NCBI GenBank assembly: GCA_945863085.1
Contig: CAMBCD010000025.1
Span: 1 to 15,896 of the forward strand
Source: Bordetella parapertussis
GTDB taxonomy: Bacteria > Pseudomonadota > Gammaproteobacteria > Burkholderiales > SG8-41
Length of the DNA stretch: 15,896 nt
Reading direction: 5' to 3'
Shown: one piece after another, positions 1 through 7,034 of the stretch
How positions within the stretch are numbered: position 1 is the first letter of the stretch
How the letters are laid out: each line of letters opens with the position of its first letter
Position numbers and translations under genes: made by a program
Notes under the pieces: model-generated
The model's input: only the letters and a program-made list of their open reading frames with translations
Told to the model about the DNA's origin: nothing
Databases searched by the model: none

Positions 1-140
1 CCGAATACACATTCCGCACCTTTGAAATTTTCACGCTCGCCACCGTGGTCTATGTGCTGATCACAATGGCGGTGGTTGTCGCGATGCAGTTGCTCGAGCG
101 CCGCGTGCGGGTGCCCGGTTACATCGGCACCGGGAAATAG
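1..140 (+). CDS. gltJ: Polar amino acid ABC transporter permease, C-terminal end (GltJ-like, partial)
   Basis: The window opens inside this gene. Reading from base 3 gives 45 residues ending at TAG (138-140). Visible are a hydrophobic helix (about residues 8-29, rich in V, L, I, A and M) and a basic tail ending RVRVPGYIGTGK, the usual end of the first permease of glutamate/aspartate-type ABC importers (HisM/GltJ family). In the family this inner-membrane subunit pairs with GltK to form the channel. The next two genes encode the partner permease and the ATPase in the usual order, which supports the call. Substrate specificity cannot be read from this fragment. The periplasmic binding-protein gene would be expected upstream, outside the window. 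Confidence 0.8.
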   Translation, partial: EYTFRTFEIFTLATVVYVLITMAVVVAMQLLERRVRVPGYIGTGK

Positions 141-182
141 CGCATGTTCCGTCCTCTTTCCGCGCAACAGCGCCACGAATCT

Positions 183-224
183 CCCCTCTCCTCTTGGGGA
201 GAGGGGTCGGGGGAGAGGGAGGGC
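183..224. repeat. GC-rich palindromic REP-like intergenic repeat
   Basis: Between gltJ and gltK, bases 183-191 (CCCCTCTCC) and 198-206 (GGAGAGGGG) form a perfect 9-bp stem with a 6-base loop. A third related arm, GGGGGAGAGGGAGGG, follows at about 209-223. This CCCTCTCC/GGAGAGGG pattern resembles dispersed palindromic intergenic repeats of many proteobacteria. Its last arm lies directly in front of the gltK start and supplies the purine-rich ribosome binding site. A copy number in the genome cannot be judged from one window. Confidence 0.65.
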
Positions 225-225
225 C

Positions 226-915
226 ATGTTTAGCAACTTCGACTTCGACGTCATCCAGCGCGCTCTCCCCTACCTCGGACAGGGCATGCTGACCACGCTG
301 TGGCTGACGCTGCTGGCGATGGTCGGCGGCATCGTGCTCGGCACACTGCTCGCGCTGATGCGGCTGTCCAGCATCAAGGTCATCAGTGTCCCTGCCGGCA
401 TCTATGTCAACCTGCTGCGCGCAACGCCGCTGATCCTGGTGATTTTCTGGTTTTATTTCCTGGTGCCGATCGCCGTCAAACACCTCAGCGGCGACAGTTA
501 CGCCCAGGGCATCGGCCCGTTTTATTCGGCATTGATCGCGTTCACGCTGTTTGAAGCCGCCTATTACTGCGAAATCATCCGCGCCGGCATCCAGAGCGTG
601 CCCGCTGGCCAGGTCAATGCCGGCTACGCACTGGGCCTGACCTACCCGCAGGCGACCCGGCTGGTGGTTCTGCCCCAGGCTTTCCGCAACATGGTACCGA
701 TCCTGCTGACCCAGGGCATCATCCTGTTCCAGGACACCTCGCTGGTCTACGTGGTCGGCCTGACCGACTTCATGGGTGCGGCGAGCAAGGTCGCGCAACG
801 CGACGGGCGACTGGTGGAAATGTACCTGTTCGCCGCCGTGATCTATTTCATCCTCTGTTTCCTCGCGTCGTATACCGTCAAGCGGCTGCAGTTGCGCATC
901 ACCCCGCCGCGCTAA
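226..915 (+). CDS. gltK: Glutamate/aspartate-type ABC transporter permease GltK
   Basis: Second inner-membrane channel subunit of a polar amino acid ABC importer (HisMQ/GltK family), 229 aa, the usual length. Hydrophobic segments lie at about residues 20-45, 57-83, 99-115, 157-180 and 197-218. The cytoplasmic EAA loop that contacts the ATPase spans about residues 116-152, with the core AGIQSVPAGQVNAGYALGL. I chose ATG 226 because the homologous N-terminus starts at MFSNFDFDVI and a GAGGGAGGG Shine-Dalgarno lies just before it. An in-frame ATG at 76 would add 50 residues encoded by the end of gltJ and the repeat, so it is rejected. It lies between the gltJ tail and gltL, 27 bases before gltL, consistent with one transcript. 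The family handles Glu/Asp or related amino acids; the exact substrate is inferred. Confidence 0.9.
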   Translation: MFSNFDFDVIQRALPYLGQGMLTTLWLTLLAMVGGIVLGTLLALMRLSSIKVISVPAGIYVNLLRATPLILVIFWFYFLVPIAVKHLSGDSYAQGIGPFYSALIAFTLFEAAYYCEIIRAGIQSVPAGQVNAGYALGLTYPQATRLVVLPQAFRNMVPILLTQGIILFQDTSLVYVVGLTDFMGAASKVAQRDGRLVEMYLFAAVIYFILCFLASYTVKRLQLRITPPR

Positions 916-942
916 GGTCTGTAAAAACGAAGGCAATCCATC

Positions 943-1677
943 ATGGCCATGATCGAATTCAAGAGCATCAGCAAATGGTACGGCAGCTTCCAGGTGCTGA
1001 AGGACTGCACGACCCAGGTCGAAAAAGGCGAGGTCATCGTCGTCTGCGGCCCTTCAGGCTCGGGCAAGTCGACACTGATCAAATGCGTCAACGGGCTGGA
1101 ACCCTTCCAGGCCGGCAGCCTGATCGTCAACGGCCAATCGGTGGGCGACAAAACGACCAACCTGCCGCAGCTGCGCGCCAAAATCGGCATGGTGTTCCAG
1201 AACTTCGAGCTTTTTCCCCACATGAACGTCACCGCCAACCTGAACCTGGCGCAGGTCAAGGTGCTGGGGCGCGGCGTCGAGGAAGCCACGGAAAAATCCC
1301 GCGCCCTGCTGACGCGTGTCGGCCTGATCGATCATGCGCAGAAATTCCCCGGCCAGCTCTCCGGCGGCCAGCAGCAGCGCGTGGCGATTGCCCGCGCACT
1401 GGCGATGGACCCGATCGCGATGCTGTTCGACGAGCCGACCTCTGCGCTCGACCCCGAGATGATCAACGAGGTGCTCGACGTGATGGTCGAACTGGCCCAC
1501 GAAGGCATGACCATGATGTGCGTGACCCACGAAATGGGATTCGCGCGCAAGGTTGCCCACCGCGTGATTTTCATGGACCGCGGCGAAATCGTCGAAGATG
1601 CCAGCAAGGATGACTTCTTCGGTACACCGCGTTCCGAGCGCGCGCAGCAGTTTTTGTCGAAAATCCTTCACCCCTGA
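943..1677 (+). CDS. gltL: Polar amino acid ABC transporter ATP-binding protein GltL
   Basis: Cytoplasmic ATPase that drives the GltJK channel, 244 aa, full length for the family. All ABC motifs are visible: Walker A GPSGSGKST (36-44), Q-loop Gln86 (VFQNFELFPHMNV), signature LSGGQ (139-143), Walker B AMLFDE (159-164), D-loop SALD (167-170) and the switch His196 (VTHEMGFA). The VFQNFELFPHM segment and the GFARKVAHRVIFMDRGEIVE tail are characteristic of the polar amino acid (GlnQ/HisP/GltL) subfamily. The start could be ATG 943 or ATG 949 two codons on; AAGG about 9 bases before 943 favours the first. No hairpin terminator is seen after the stop, so read-through into the following small gene is possible. 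Confidence 0.93.
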   Translation: MAMIEFKSISKWYGSFQVLKDCTTQVEKGEVIVVCGPSGSGKSTLIKCVNGLEPFQAGSLIVNGQSVGDKTTNLPQLRAKIGMVFQNFELFPHMNVTANLNLAQVKVLGRGVEEATEKSRALLTRVGLIDHAQKFPGQLSGGQQQRVAIARALAMDPIAMLFDEPTSALDPEMINEVLDVMVELAHEGMTMMCVTHEMGFARKVAHRVIFMDRGEIVEDASKDDFFGTPRSERAQQFLSKILHP

Positions 1678-1692
1678 CCGGTCACACGCAGG

Positions 1693-1698
1693 TAGAAT
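1693..1698 (+). promoter_or_regulatory. Possible -10 element upstream of the YkgJ-family gene
   Basis: TAGAAT, one base from the TATAAT consensus, lies about 50 bases before the start at 1747. No convincing -35 box is found at 16-18 bases distance, so this is only a weak suggestion of a separate promoter in the 69-base gap after gltL. Confidence 0.25.
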
Positions 1699-1746
1699 GC
1701 GCGCTTTCCCAAAGGCCGCCGCATTACCGGCGCGTAGTAATCAAAA

Positions 1747-2154
1747 ATGAGCACAATGAGTTCGAGCAAGGCCGCCAAAAAATCCGCCAACCAGTACGAC
1801 TGCAGCAAATGTCCCGGCTACTGCTGCAGCTATCCGCTGATCGAAGTTGGCAAACGCGACATCGCGCGACTGGCCAAACACTTCGACATCAGCTACGCGC
1901 AGGCGGAATCCAGCTACACGCGTTTCGACCGCACGGAAAAAGTGCGTTCACTGAAGCAGCAGGACGACAAACACTACGGCAAGATCTGCAAACTGTTCGA
2001 CACCAAAAAGCGCCAGTGCACGGTGTACGAATCACGCCCTGCCGTGTGCCGCGAATATCCGGACGCCAAGCGCTGCGGTTATTACGATTTCCTCGAGTTC
2101 GAACGCGAGCAGCAGGGTGATCCGAAGTTCATCGCGACAACCAACAATAATTAA
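1747..2154 (+). CDS. YkgJ-family cysteine cluster protein
   Basis: A 135-aa soluble protein with eight cysteines: an N-terminal C19-x2-C22-x3-C26-C27 cluster, then C81, C91, C101 (in SRPAVCREYP) and C110. This arrangement is that of the YkgJ/CxxCxxCC family, predicted to bind zinc or an iron-sulfur cluster. No member's biochemical role is firmly assigned as far as I know. The N-terminus is basic and Ser/Lys/Ala-rich (residues 5-15), with no signal peptide or membrane helix. Two starts are close, ATG 1747 and ATG 1756; neither has a strong Shine-Dalgarno. The gene is 69 bases after gltL on the same strand and ends at a strong terminator. A functional link to amino acid transport is not implied. 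Confidence 0.85.
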   Translation: MSTMSSSKAAKKSANQYDCSKCPGYCCSYPLIEVGKRDIARLAKHFDISYAQAESSYTRFDRTEKVRSLKQQDDKHYGKICKLFDTKKRQCTVYESRPAVCREYPDAKRCGYYDFLEFEREQQGDPKFIATTNNN

Positions 2155-2174
2155 GCCGCAGAAAAAAAGAACCT

Positions 2175-2206
2175 TAAAAAAGCCCCGCGTTGCGGGGCTT
2201 TTTTTC
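2175..2206. terminator. Bidirectional rho-independent terminator between convergent genes
   Basis: AGCCCCGC (2181-2188), a 3-base loop, and GCGGGGCT (2192-2199) form a perfect stem. It is flanked by six A on the left (2176-2181) and seven T on the right (2199-2205), so it can end transcription from both the + strand YkgJ-family gene and the - strand argE-like gene. Confidence 0.92.
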
Positions 2207-2223
2207 GGGCAACGCCATCCCGC

Positions 2224-3399
2224 CTAGGATCCGCAGCACCGTGACATCAGGCCGCGCAGGAAATGCTCGCAGCGGGCGACCTGCTCCAGGGTGACAAATT
2301 CATCGGGCTTGTGCGCCTCGCGGATGGATCCCGGCCCGCACACGACGGTTGGCACTCCCGCCACCTGGAACTGCGAGGCCTCGGTACCGAAGGACACCTT
2401 GGTGATGTCGTTGCTGCCCGAAAACTCCTGCGCCAGTGCGGTGATCTCCGCCTCGGCACCGGTATCCAGCGCCGGGATTTCCGACATTTTGACGATTTTG
2501 AATCCGCTCTTCGGATCAACCGCGTGCATTTCCGGCTGGATTATCCCGCGCACATGCGCCTCGAATTCCTTCAGCAAGGCATTGGGGTCATCCCCCGGCA
2601 GATTGCGGAATTCAAAATCGAACACGCAGTCGTGGGGCACGATGTTCAGCGCCGTGCCGCCACGGATCACCCCCGTGTGCACTGTCGTGTAGGCGACATC
2701 GAAGCCGCGGTCGTAGGGCCCGCGGTCGCGGTGCCTGCGCGCCATTTGCTTCAGGAAAGCCACCGCCTCGGCCGCCGCCTCCACTGCGTTGACGCCGTAC
2801 GGCGCATAGGCCGAATGCGAAGCCAGGCCACGCACTGTGCAGCGGTAACTCTGCTTGCCCTTGTGTGCAATCACCGGCCGCATTTCGGTCGGCTCACCAA
2901 CGATGCACGACAGGGGCTTGATGCCCGCCTGCGCCATGTCCGTCAGCAGGTCGCGCACGCCGAGGCAGCCGACTTCCTCGTCATAGGAAAACGCCAGGTG
3001 CAGCGGCGTCTGCAATCCGCGCCGCACGAACTCCGGCACCAGCGCCAGCGCGCAGGCGATGAAACTTTTCATGTCGGAGGTGCCGCGCCCATAAAGCCGG
3101 CCGTCGCGCTCGGTGACCGTGAACGGATCCGTCGCCCAGTCCTGGCCGTCCACCGGCACCACGTCGGTGTGGCCCGACAGCACCACGCCGGGCATGCCGC
3201 GCGGGCCCAGCGTCGCAAAGAGGTTGGCCTTGCGCCGGTCGTCATTGAAGGTCATGCGCACATCGGCATCAAGCGGCCGCAGCAGTTCGCGCACATAATC
3301 GATCAGTTCGAGGTTGGGGTCCCGGCTGACCGTGGGGAACGCGATCAGCTCGCGGATCAGCTTCAGGGTTTCGGAGCCGGGCGCGACATGAGGCTTCAT
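2224..3399 (-). CDS. argE: ArgE-type acetylornithine deacetylase / N-acyl amino acid deacetylase (M20)
   Basis: Zinc- or cobalt-dependent M20 amidohydrolase, 391 aa. ArgE removes the acetyl group from N-acetylornithine; relatives act on other N-acyl amino acids. From ATG 3399 the metal-site residues are H77 and D79 (SGHTDVVP), D109 (GRGTSDMKS), E141/E142 (SYDEEVG), E169 (VGEPTE) and H363 (REAHKPDEF). The lid/dimerisation domain contains ASHSAYAPYGVNA (about 193-205). Glycine-rich GTEASQF (about 338-344) precedes the last ligand. GTG 3402 is an alternative start one codon upstream; a GGA motif on the - strand is better spaced from ATG 3399. It is divergent from an ABC importer operon that carries another deacylase, so scavenging of acylated amino acids is as plausible as arginine biosynthesis. 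The symbol follows sequence family, not proven substrate. Confidence 0.85.
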   Translation of the reverse strand: MKPHVAPGSETLKLIRELIAFPTVSRDPNLELIDYVRELLRPLDADVRMTFNDDRRKANLFATLGPRGMPGVVLSGHTDVVPVDGQDWATDPFTVTERDGRLYGRGTSDMKSFIACALALVPEFVRRGLQTPLHLAFSYDEEVGCLGVRDLLTDMAQAGIKPLSCIVGEPTEMRPVIAHKGKQSYRCTVRGLASHSAYAPYGVNAVEAAAEAVAFLKQMARRHRDRGPYDRGFDVAYTTVHTGVIRGGTALNIVPHDCVFDFEFRNLPGDDPNALLKEFEAHVRGIIQPEMHAVDPKSGFKIVKMSEIPALDTGAEAEITALAQEFSGSNDITKVSFGTEASQFQVAGVPTVVCGPGSIREAHKPDEFVTLEQVARCEHFLRGLMSRCCGS

Positions 3400-3425
3400 C
3401 ACAACGTCCGTCGTTATAAAGGGCC

Positions 3426-3454
3426 AGCATAGGCAGGCCCGCCTGCACTGTCAA
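3426..3454 (-). promoter_or_regulatory. Sigma-70 promoter of the argE-like gene with an inverted repeat in its spacer
   Basis: Reading the - strand, TTGACA (3454-3449, perfect consensus) is followed after exactly 17 bases by TATGCT (3431-3426). Transcription would begin near 3419, leaving a short leader before ATG 3399. The spacer holds a perfect inverted repeat GCAGGC-CC-GCCTGC (3433-3446), a candidate operator. Confidence 0.7.
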
Positions 3455-3483
3455 CGCAGGGCTGCGGTATGCTTGAGCCTGAT

Positions 3484-5073
3484 ATGAAAAAACAAATTGC
3501 CCTGACGTTTTCCTTGTTCAGTGCGGCCCTGCTCGCCGCGCTGCTGTGTGCTGCTGCACCCGCCGCCGAATTACGCATCGGCCTTTCCGGTGAAGTGACT
3601 TCACTGGACCCGCACCTGCTCGCCTCGCAGCCCAACCTGACTGTGGGCCGCCATGTCTTCGAATCACTGACTGATGTGGATCCGCAGACAAAATTAATTC
3701 CCGGACTTGCCGAGAGCTGGCGCGCCATCGACGCCACCACCTGGGAATTCAAGCTGCGCCGCGGCGTCAAATTCCATGACGGCTCCGGCTTCACTGCTGA
3801 AGACGCCGCGTTTTCATTGCAGCGCCCGCTGTCGATCAAGGGCAGCCCGGGCGGTTTTGCCTCCTATGTCCGTTCCATCGCATCGGCCACTGCGGTGGAT
3901 GCGCACACGCTGCGCATCAAAACCAAATATCCGTACGGCGCGCTGCCCGAGGAAATCAATTCGATCCTGATCGTTTCCAAAAAACACGCGCTCAATGCCG
4001 GCCCCGAAGATTTTGATGCGGGCCGCGCGATGGTCGGCACCGGGCCGTACAAGTTTGTGCGTTACCAGCGCGGCGACCGGCTCGAACTCGCGCGCCATGA
4101 GGGCTGGTGGGGCAAGGCCGCGGCCTGGCCGAGTTGGGACAGGGTCACGCTGCGGGTAATACCGGCAGATCCCTCGCGCACCGCGTCCCTGCTCTCGGGC
4201 GAACTCGATGTGATCGAACACGTGCCTTCGGCGGACATTAAAAAACTCAATAAAAACAATAAGTTACGAGTTACCCAAACCACGTCCTGGCGCACCATCC
4301 TGCTGCACCTCGACCAGTATCGTGCGCAACCGCCGGGCGTCACCGACGCCAGCGGCAAACCGCTCGCCAAAAATCCCTTCATGAACCTGCGCGTACGCCA
4401 GGCGATCTCCAAGGCCATCAACCGCGCAGCCATCGCCGAGCGCGTGATGGAAGGCCTCGCCGTACCCGCCAGCAATATCGTGTCGCCGGGCGTGTTCGGC
4501 CACAACCCCGCGCTGAAAGCCGAAGCCTACGATGTCGAAGGCGCGAAAAAACTGCTCGCGGCAGCCGGCTACCCGAACGGTTTCCATGTCACCCTCGTCG
4601 GCCCCAACAACCGTTACATCAACGATGAACAGGTGCTGCAGACCGTGGCGCAACTACTGACCCGCGCCGGCATCAGCACCCGCGTCGAAGCGATGCCGAT
4701 GTCGGCTTTCCTCGGGCGGGTGCGCAAGGAAGAAACTGCTTTCGCGCTGCTCGGCTGGGGTTCTTTTGCCGCCGACCTCGCCTTGCGCTCGCTGGTCGCC
4801 ACACCCAATCCCGAAAAAGGTTACGGCGCGTGGAACTGGGGGCGTTATGCCAATCCCCGGGTCGATGCACTGATGGAACAGGCCCTCGCCAGCGTTGATC
4901 GCAACAAGCGTGAAACGCTGGCACGTGAAGCGAACACCTTGGCGATGAACGATCTCGCGTTTATCCCCTTGCACCACCAGGTCGTCAGCTGGGCGATGCG
5001 CGCCGGCCTGAACTACACGCCGCGCACGGACGAGTTCACCTTCGCCCACCACTTCACCCCGCACACACAATGA
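3484..5073 (+). CDS. Peptide/nickel-type ABC transporter substrate-binding protein (SBP_bac_5)
   Basis: Periplasmic binding protein of the DppA/OppA class, 529 aa from ATG 3484, normal for the family. The N-terminus MKKQIALTFSLF followed by an Ala/Leu core and AAAPAAE is a Sec signal peptide, probably cut near residue 28. The family signature LIPGLAESW...TWEFKLRRGVKFHDGSGFTAED lies at about 71-106. VGTGPYKF and RQAISKAINRAAIAERVMEG further on match the two-lobed fold. ATG 3469 is an in-frame alternative that adds five residues including two acidic ones; I prefer 3484 because it gives a typical basic signal-peptide start. A short lysine/asparagine-rich stretch (4237-4262) is more AT-rich than its surroundings. 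The stop overlaps the next start by four bases, indicating coupled translation. Ligand: probably a di- or oligopeptide or acylated amino acid, inferred from neighbours. Confidence 0.9.
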   Translation: MKKQIALTFSLFSAALLAALLCAAAPAAELRIGLSGEVTSLDPHLLASQPNLTVGRHVFESLTDVDPQTKLIPGLAESWRAIDATTWEFKLRRGVKFHDGSGFTAEDAAFSLQRPLSIKGSPGGFASYVRSIASATAVDAHTLRIKTKYPYGALPEEINSILIVSKKHALNAGPEDFDAGRAMVGTGPYKFVRYQRGDRLELARHEGWWGKAAAWPSWDRVTLRVIPADPSRTASLLSGELDVIEHVPSADIKKLNKNNKLRVTQTTSWRTILLHLDQYRAQPPGVTDASGKPLAKNPFMNLRVRQAISKAINRAAIAERVMEGLAVPASNIVSPGVFGHNPALKAEAYDVEGAKKLLAAAGYPNGFHVTLVGPNNRYINDEQVLQTVAQLLTRAGISTRVEAMPMSAFLGRVRKEETAFALLGWGSFAADLALRSLVATPNPEKGYGAWNWGRYANPRVDALMEQALASVDRNKRETLAREANTLAMNDLAFIPLHHQVVSWAMRAGLNYTPRTDEFTFAHHFTPHTQ

Positions 5074-6032
5074 CCGATCCCAACGCCTATACCGTGGAAA
5101 TATCGCCTCCTGACATTGCGGGCTATCGTTCCGGAAATACCGGCATCGACTACCTCACCACGATCGACAGCGGGAATCCCGGACCGCATGTGATGCTCAC
5201 TGCGCTGGTGCATGGCAACGAAATCTGCGGCGCAATCGTCCTCGATGAGCTGTTCCGCGCCGGCATACGCCCGCTGCGTGGCCGGCTGACGCTCGCATTC
5301 TGCAATGTCGCCGCGTTCGAGCGCTTCGACCCGGCACGGCCTGAAGCCTCACGCTGGGTCGACGAGGATTTCAACCGGCTGTGGACACCCGAGGTGCTCG
5401 ACGGCAAGCGCGACAGTGTCGAGCTGCGCCGCGCCCGGACCATCCGCCCGTTTCTCCACAGCGTCGACTTCCTGCTTGATATCCATTCCATGCAGCATCC
5501 CTCCGAGCCGCTGCTGCTTGCCGGACCTCTCGCCAAGGGCCGCCTGCTCGCCAGCGAGATCGCTTATCCCGCGCTGGCAGTCTGCGATTCGGGACATGCT
5601 GCCGGCCGGCGCATGCGCGACTACGCCGCCTTCGGTGACGCTGCCAGTGCCAGCAACGCCTTGCTGGTCGAATGTGGACAACACTGGGCGCAACACTCGG
5701 TCACGGTCGCGCGCGAGACCACGCTGCGCTTTCTCGCCCGTTATGGCGTCATCGATGCCGAACGGGGGCCATTCCGCTTCGCTGAAAATCCGCTGCCGCA
5801 AAACCTGGTCGAAGTCACCCATCCTGTCACCATCGAATCGGAAACATTCCGTTTCGCACGCCCGTTCACGGGTCTGGAGTTGATCGAGCAGGCGGGAACC
5901 CTCATCGGCTGGGACGGCGAGCGGGAAGTGCGCACGCCGTACGACCGCTGCGTGCTGGTGATGCCGTCGAAACGGCTGTATCGCGGGCAAACCGCGGTGC
6001 GTCTGGGCCGTTTTGTTTCAGCTTCGACGTAA
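5070..6032 (+). CDS. Succinylglutamate desuccinylase/aspartoacylase-family zinc deacylase
   Basis: A 320-aa member of the AstE/AspA family (M14-like fold), zinc enzymes that hydrolyse N-acyl amino acids. The metal and catalytic residues are recognisable: H48 and E51 in LVHGNEICG, H139 in LLDIHSMQ, and E201 in LLVECGQHW, probably the general base. DEDFNRLW (98-105) is also characteristic of the family. The C-terminal part (about 245-320) forms the small beta-domain usual in these proteins. There is no signal peptide, so it acts in the cytoplasm. ATG 5070 overlaps the TGA of the binding-protein gene (ATGA). It lies between a binding protein and two permeases, which suggests that it processes the imported compound. 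The particular acyl group and amino acid cannot be read from sequence. Confidence 0.82.
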   Translation: MTDPNAYTVEISPPDIAGYRSGNTGIDYLTTIDSGNPGPHVMLTALVHGNEICGAIVLDELFRAGIRPLRGRLTLAFCNVAAFERFDPARPEASRWVDEDFNRLWTPEVLDGKRDSVELRRARTIRPFLHSVDFLLDIHSMQHPSEPLLLAGPLAKGRLLASEIAYPALAVCDSGHAAGRRMRDYAAFGDAASASNALLVECGQHWAQHSVTVARETTLRFLARYGVIDAERGPFRFAENPLPQNLVEVTHPVTIESETFRFARPFTGLELIEQAGTLIGWDGEREVRTPYDRCVLVMPSKRLYRGQTAVRLGRFVSAST

Positions 6033-6059
6033 GCCGGTGCTCCGCGACACACGACCGCC

Positions 6060-7034
6060 ATGCTGAACTTCACGCTGCGTCGCCTCGCCCAGAGCATCGC
6101 CACGCTGTTCGTGATGTCGCTGCTGGTGTTCACCGGCGTCTACGCCATCGGCAACCCGGTGGACATCCTGATCAACCCGCAGGCCGACCAGGCGGAAATT
6201 GCGCAGACCATCGCGCGCCTGGGCCTCGACCGGCCGCTGTGGGAGCAATACTGGATATTCCTCAAGGGCGCCTTCAGCGGCGACCTCGGCAAATCCTTCG
6301 CCGCCAGCATCCCCGCCATCGAATTGATTTTCGAGCGCATGCCGGCAACTATCGAGCTGGCATTCATGGCGATGCTGATCGCCATCGTGCTCGGTATCCC
6401 GCTGGGCCTGCTCGCCGGACTGAAACCGGACTCCTGGATCGGCCGCAGCATCATGGCCGGCTCCATCCTCGGTTTTTCACTGCCGACGTTCTGGGTCGGA
6501 CTGATGCTGATCATGGTGTTTTCGGTGCAACTGGGCTGGCTGCCGACCACCGGCCGCGGCGCCACTGTCGATGTCCTCGGCATCCCCGTCAGTTTCCTGA
6601 CCTGGGATGGCATCCGCCACCTGATCCTGCCCGCGACCAACCTCGCGCTGTTCAAACTGTCGCTGCTGATCCGGCTCACCCGCGCCGGCACGCGCGAAGC
6701 CATGCTGCAGGATTATGTGCGTTACGCCCGCGCCAAGGGTGTGCCCGAACGCGAGGTGGTACGCGTGCATGTGTTGCGCAACATCCTGATTCCCATTGTC
6801 ACGGTCGTCGGCCTCGAGCTCGGATCGCTGATCGCCTTTGCCGTGGTCACCGAAACCGTGTTCGCCTGGCCAGGCATGGGCAAGCTGCTGATCGACTCCA
6901 TCAACGTGCTCGACCGCCCGGTGATCGTCGCCTACCTGCTGGTGATCGTGTTTTTATTCATTTTCATCAACCTGCTGGTCGACCTGCTCTATACCGCGCT
7001 GGATCCGCGGGTGCGGCTGAAGGGCGCACGATGA
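6060..7034 (+). CDS. Peptide/nickel-type ABC transporter permease (DppB family)
   Basis: First inner-membrane subunit of the importer, 324 aa. The N-terminus LNFTLRRLAQSIATLFVMSLLVF is the typical first helix of DppB/OppB. IARLGLDRPLWEQYWIFL (51-68) is the conserved periplasmic segment, followed by GDLGKSF. Further hydrophobic segments lie at about 98-121, 134-160, 186-206, 243-266 and 286-312. The EAA loop is at about 217-245 (DYVRYARAKGVPEREVVRVHVLRN), and the end DPRVRLKGAR is standard. No strong Shine-Dalgarno precedes ATG 6060; it is 27 bases after the deacylase stop, and translation may depend partly on the upstream gene. Its stop overlaps the next start (ATGA at 7031-7034). Confidence 0.93.
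   Translation: MLNFTLRRLAQSIATLFVMSLLVFTGVYAIGNPVDILINPQADQAEIAQTIARLGLDRPLWEQYWIFLKGAFSGDLGKSFAASIPAIELIFERMPATIELAFMAMLIAIVLGIPLGLLAGLKPDSWIGRSIMAGSILGFSLPTFWVGLMLIMVFSVQLGWLPTTGRGATVDVLGIPVSFLTWDGIRHLILPATNLALFKLSLLIRLTRAGTREAMLQDYVRYARAKGVPEREVVRVHVLRNILIPIVTVVGLELGSLIAFAVVTETVFAWPGMGKLLIDSINVLDRPVIVAYLLVIVFLFIFINLLVDLLYTALDPRVRLKGAR

Noticed and set aside
61..936. Long - strand open frame opposite gltK (291 codons)
   Set aside because: It is a high-GC shadow of gltK: composition is rich in H, Q, R and D with no domain, and part of it is just the translated palindromic repeat (SPPTPLPKRRGE).
2263..3432. Long + strand open frame opposite argE (389 codons)
   Set aside because: It mirrors argE, has no recognisable motif, and argE on the other strand has complete catalytic residues and a promoter.
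3468..3473. TATGCT as a -10 box for the + strand importer operon
   Set aside because: It would start transcription only a few bases before ATG 3484, and no -35 box lies upstream at the right spacing.
4237..4285. AT-rich Lys/Asn stretch inside the binding-protein gene as an insertion
   Set aside because: The frame and the flanking family motifs continue without a break, so it looks like ordinary local variation.
6239..7030. N-terminal extension of the DppC-like frame
   Set aside because: The extra 264 codons overlap the DppB-like gene in another frame and read as Arg/Pro/His-rich nonsense; the ATGA overlap at 7031 is the proper start.
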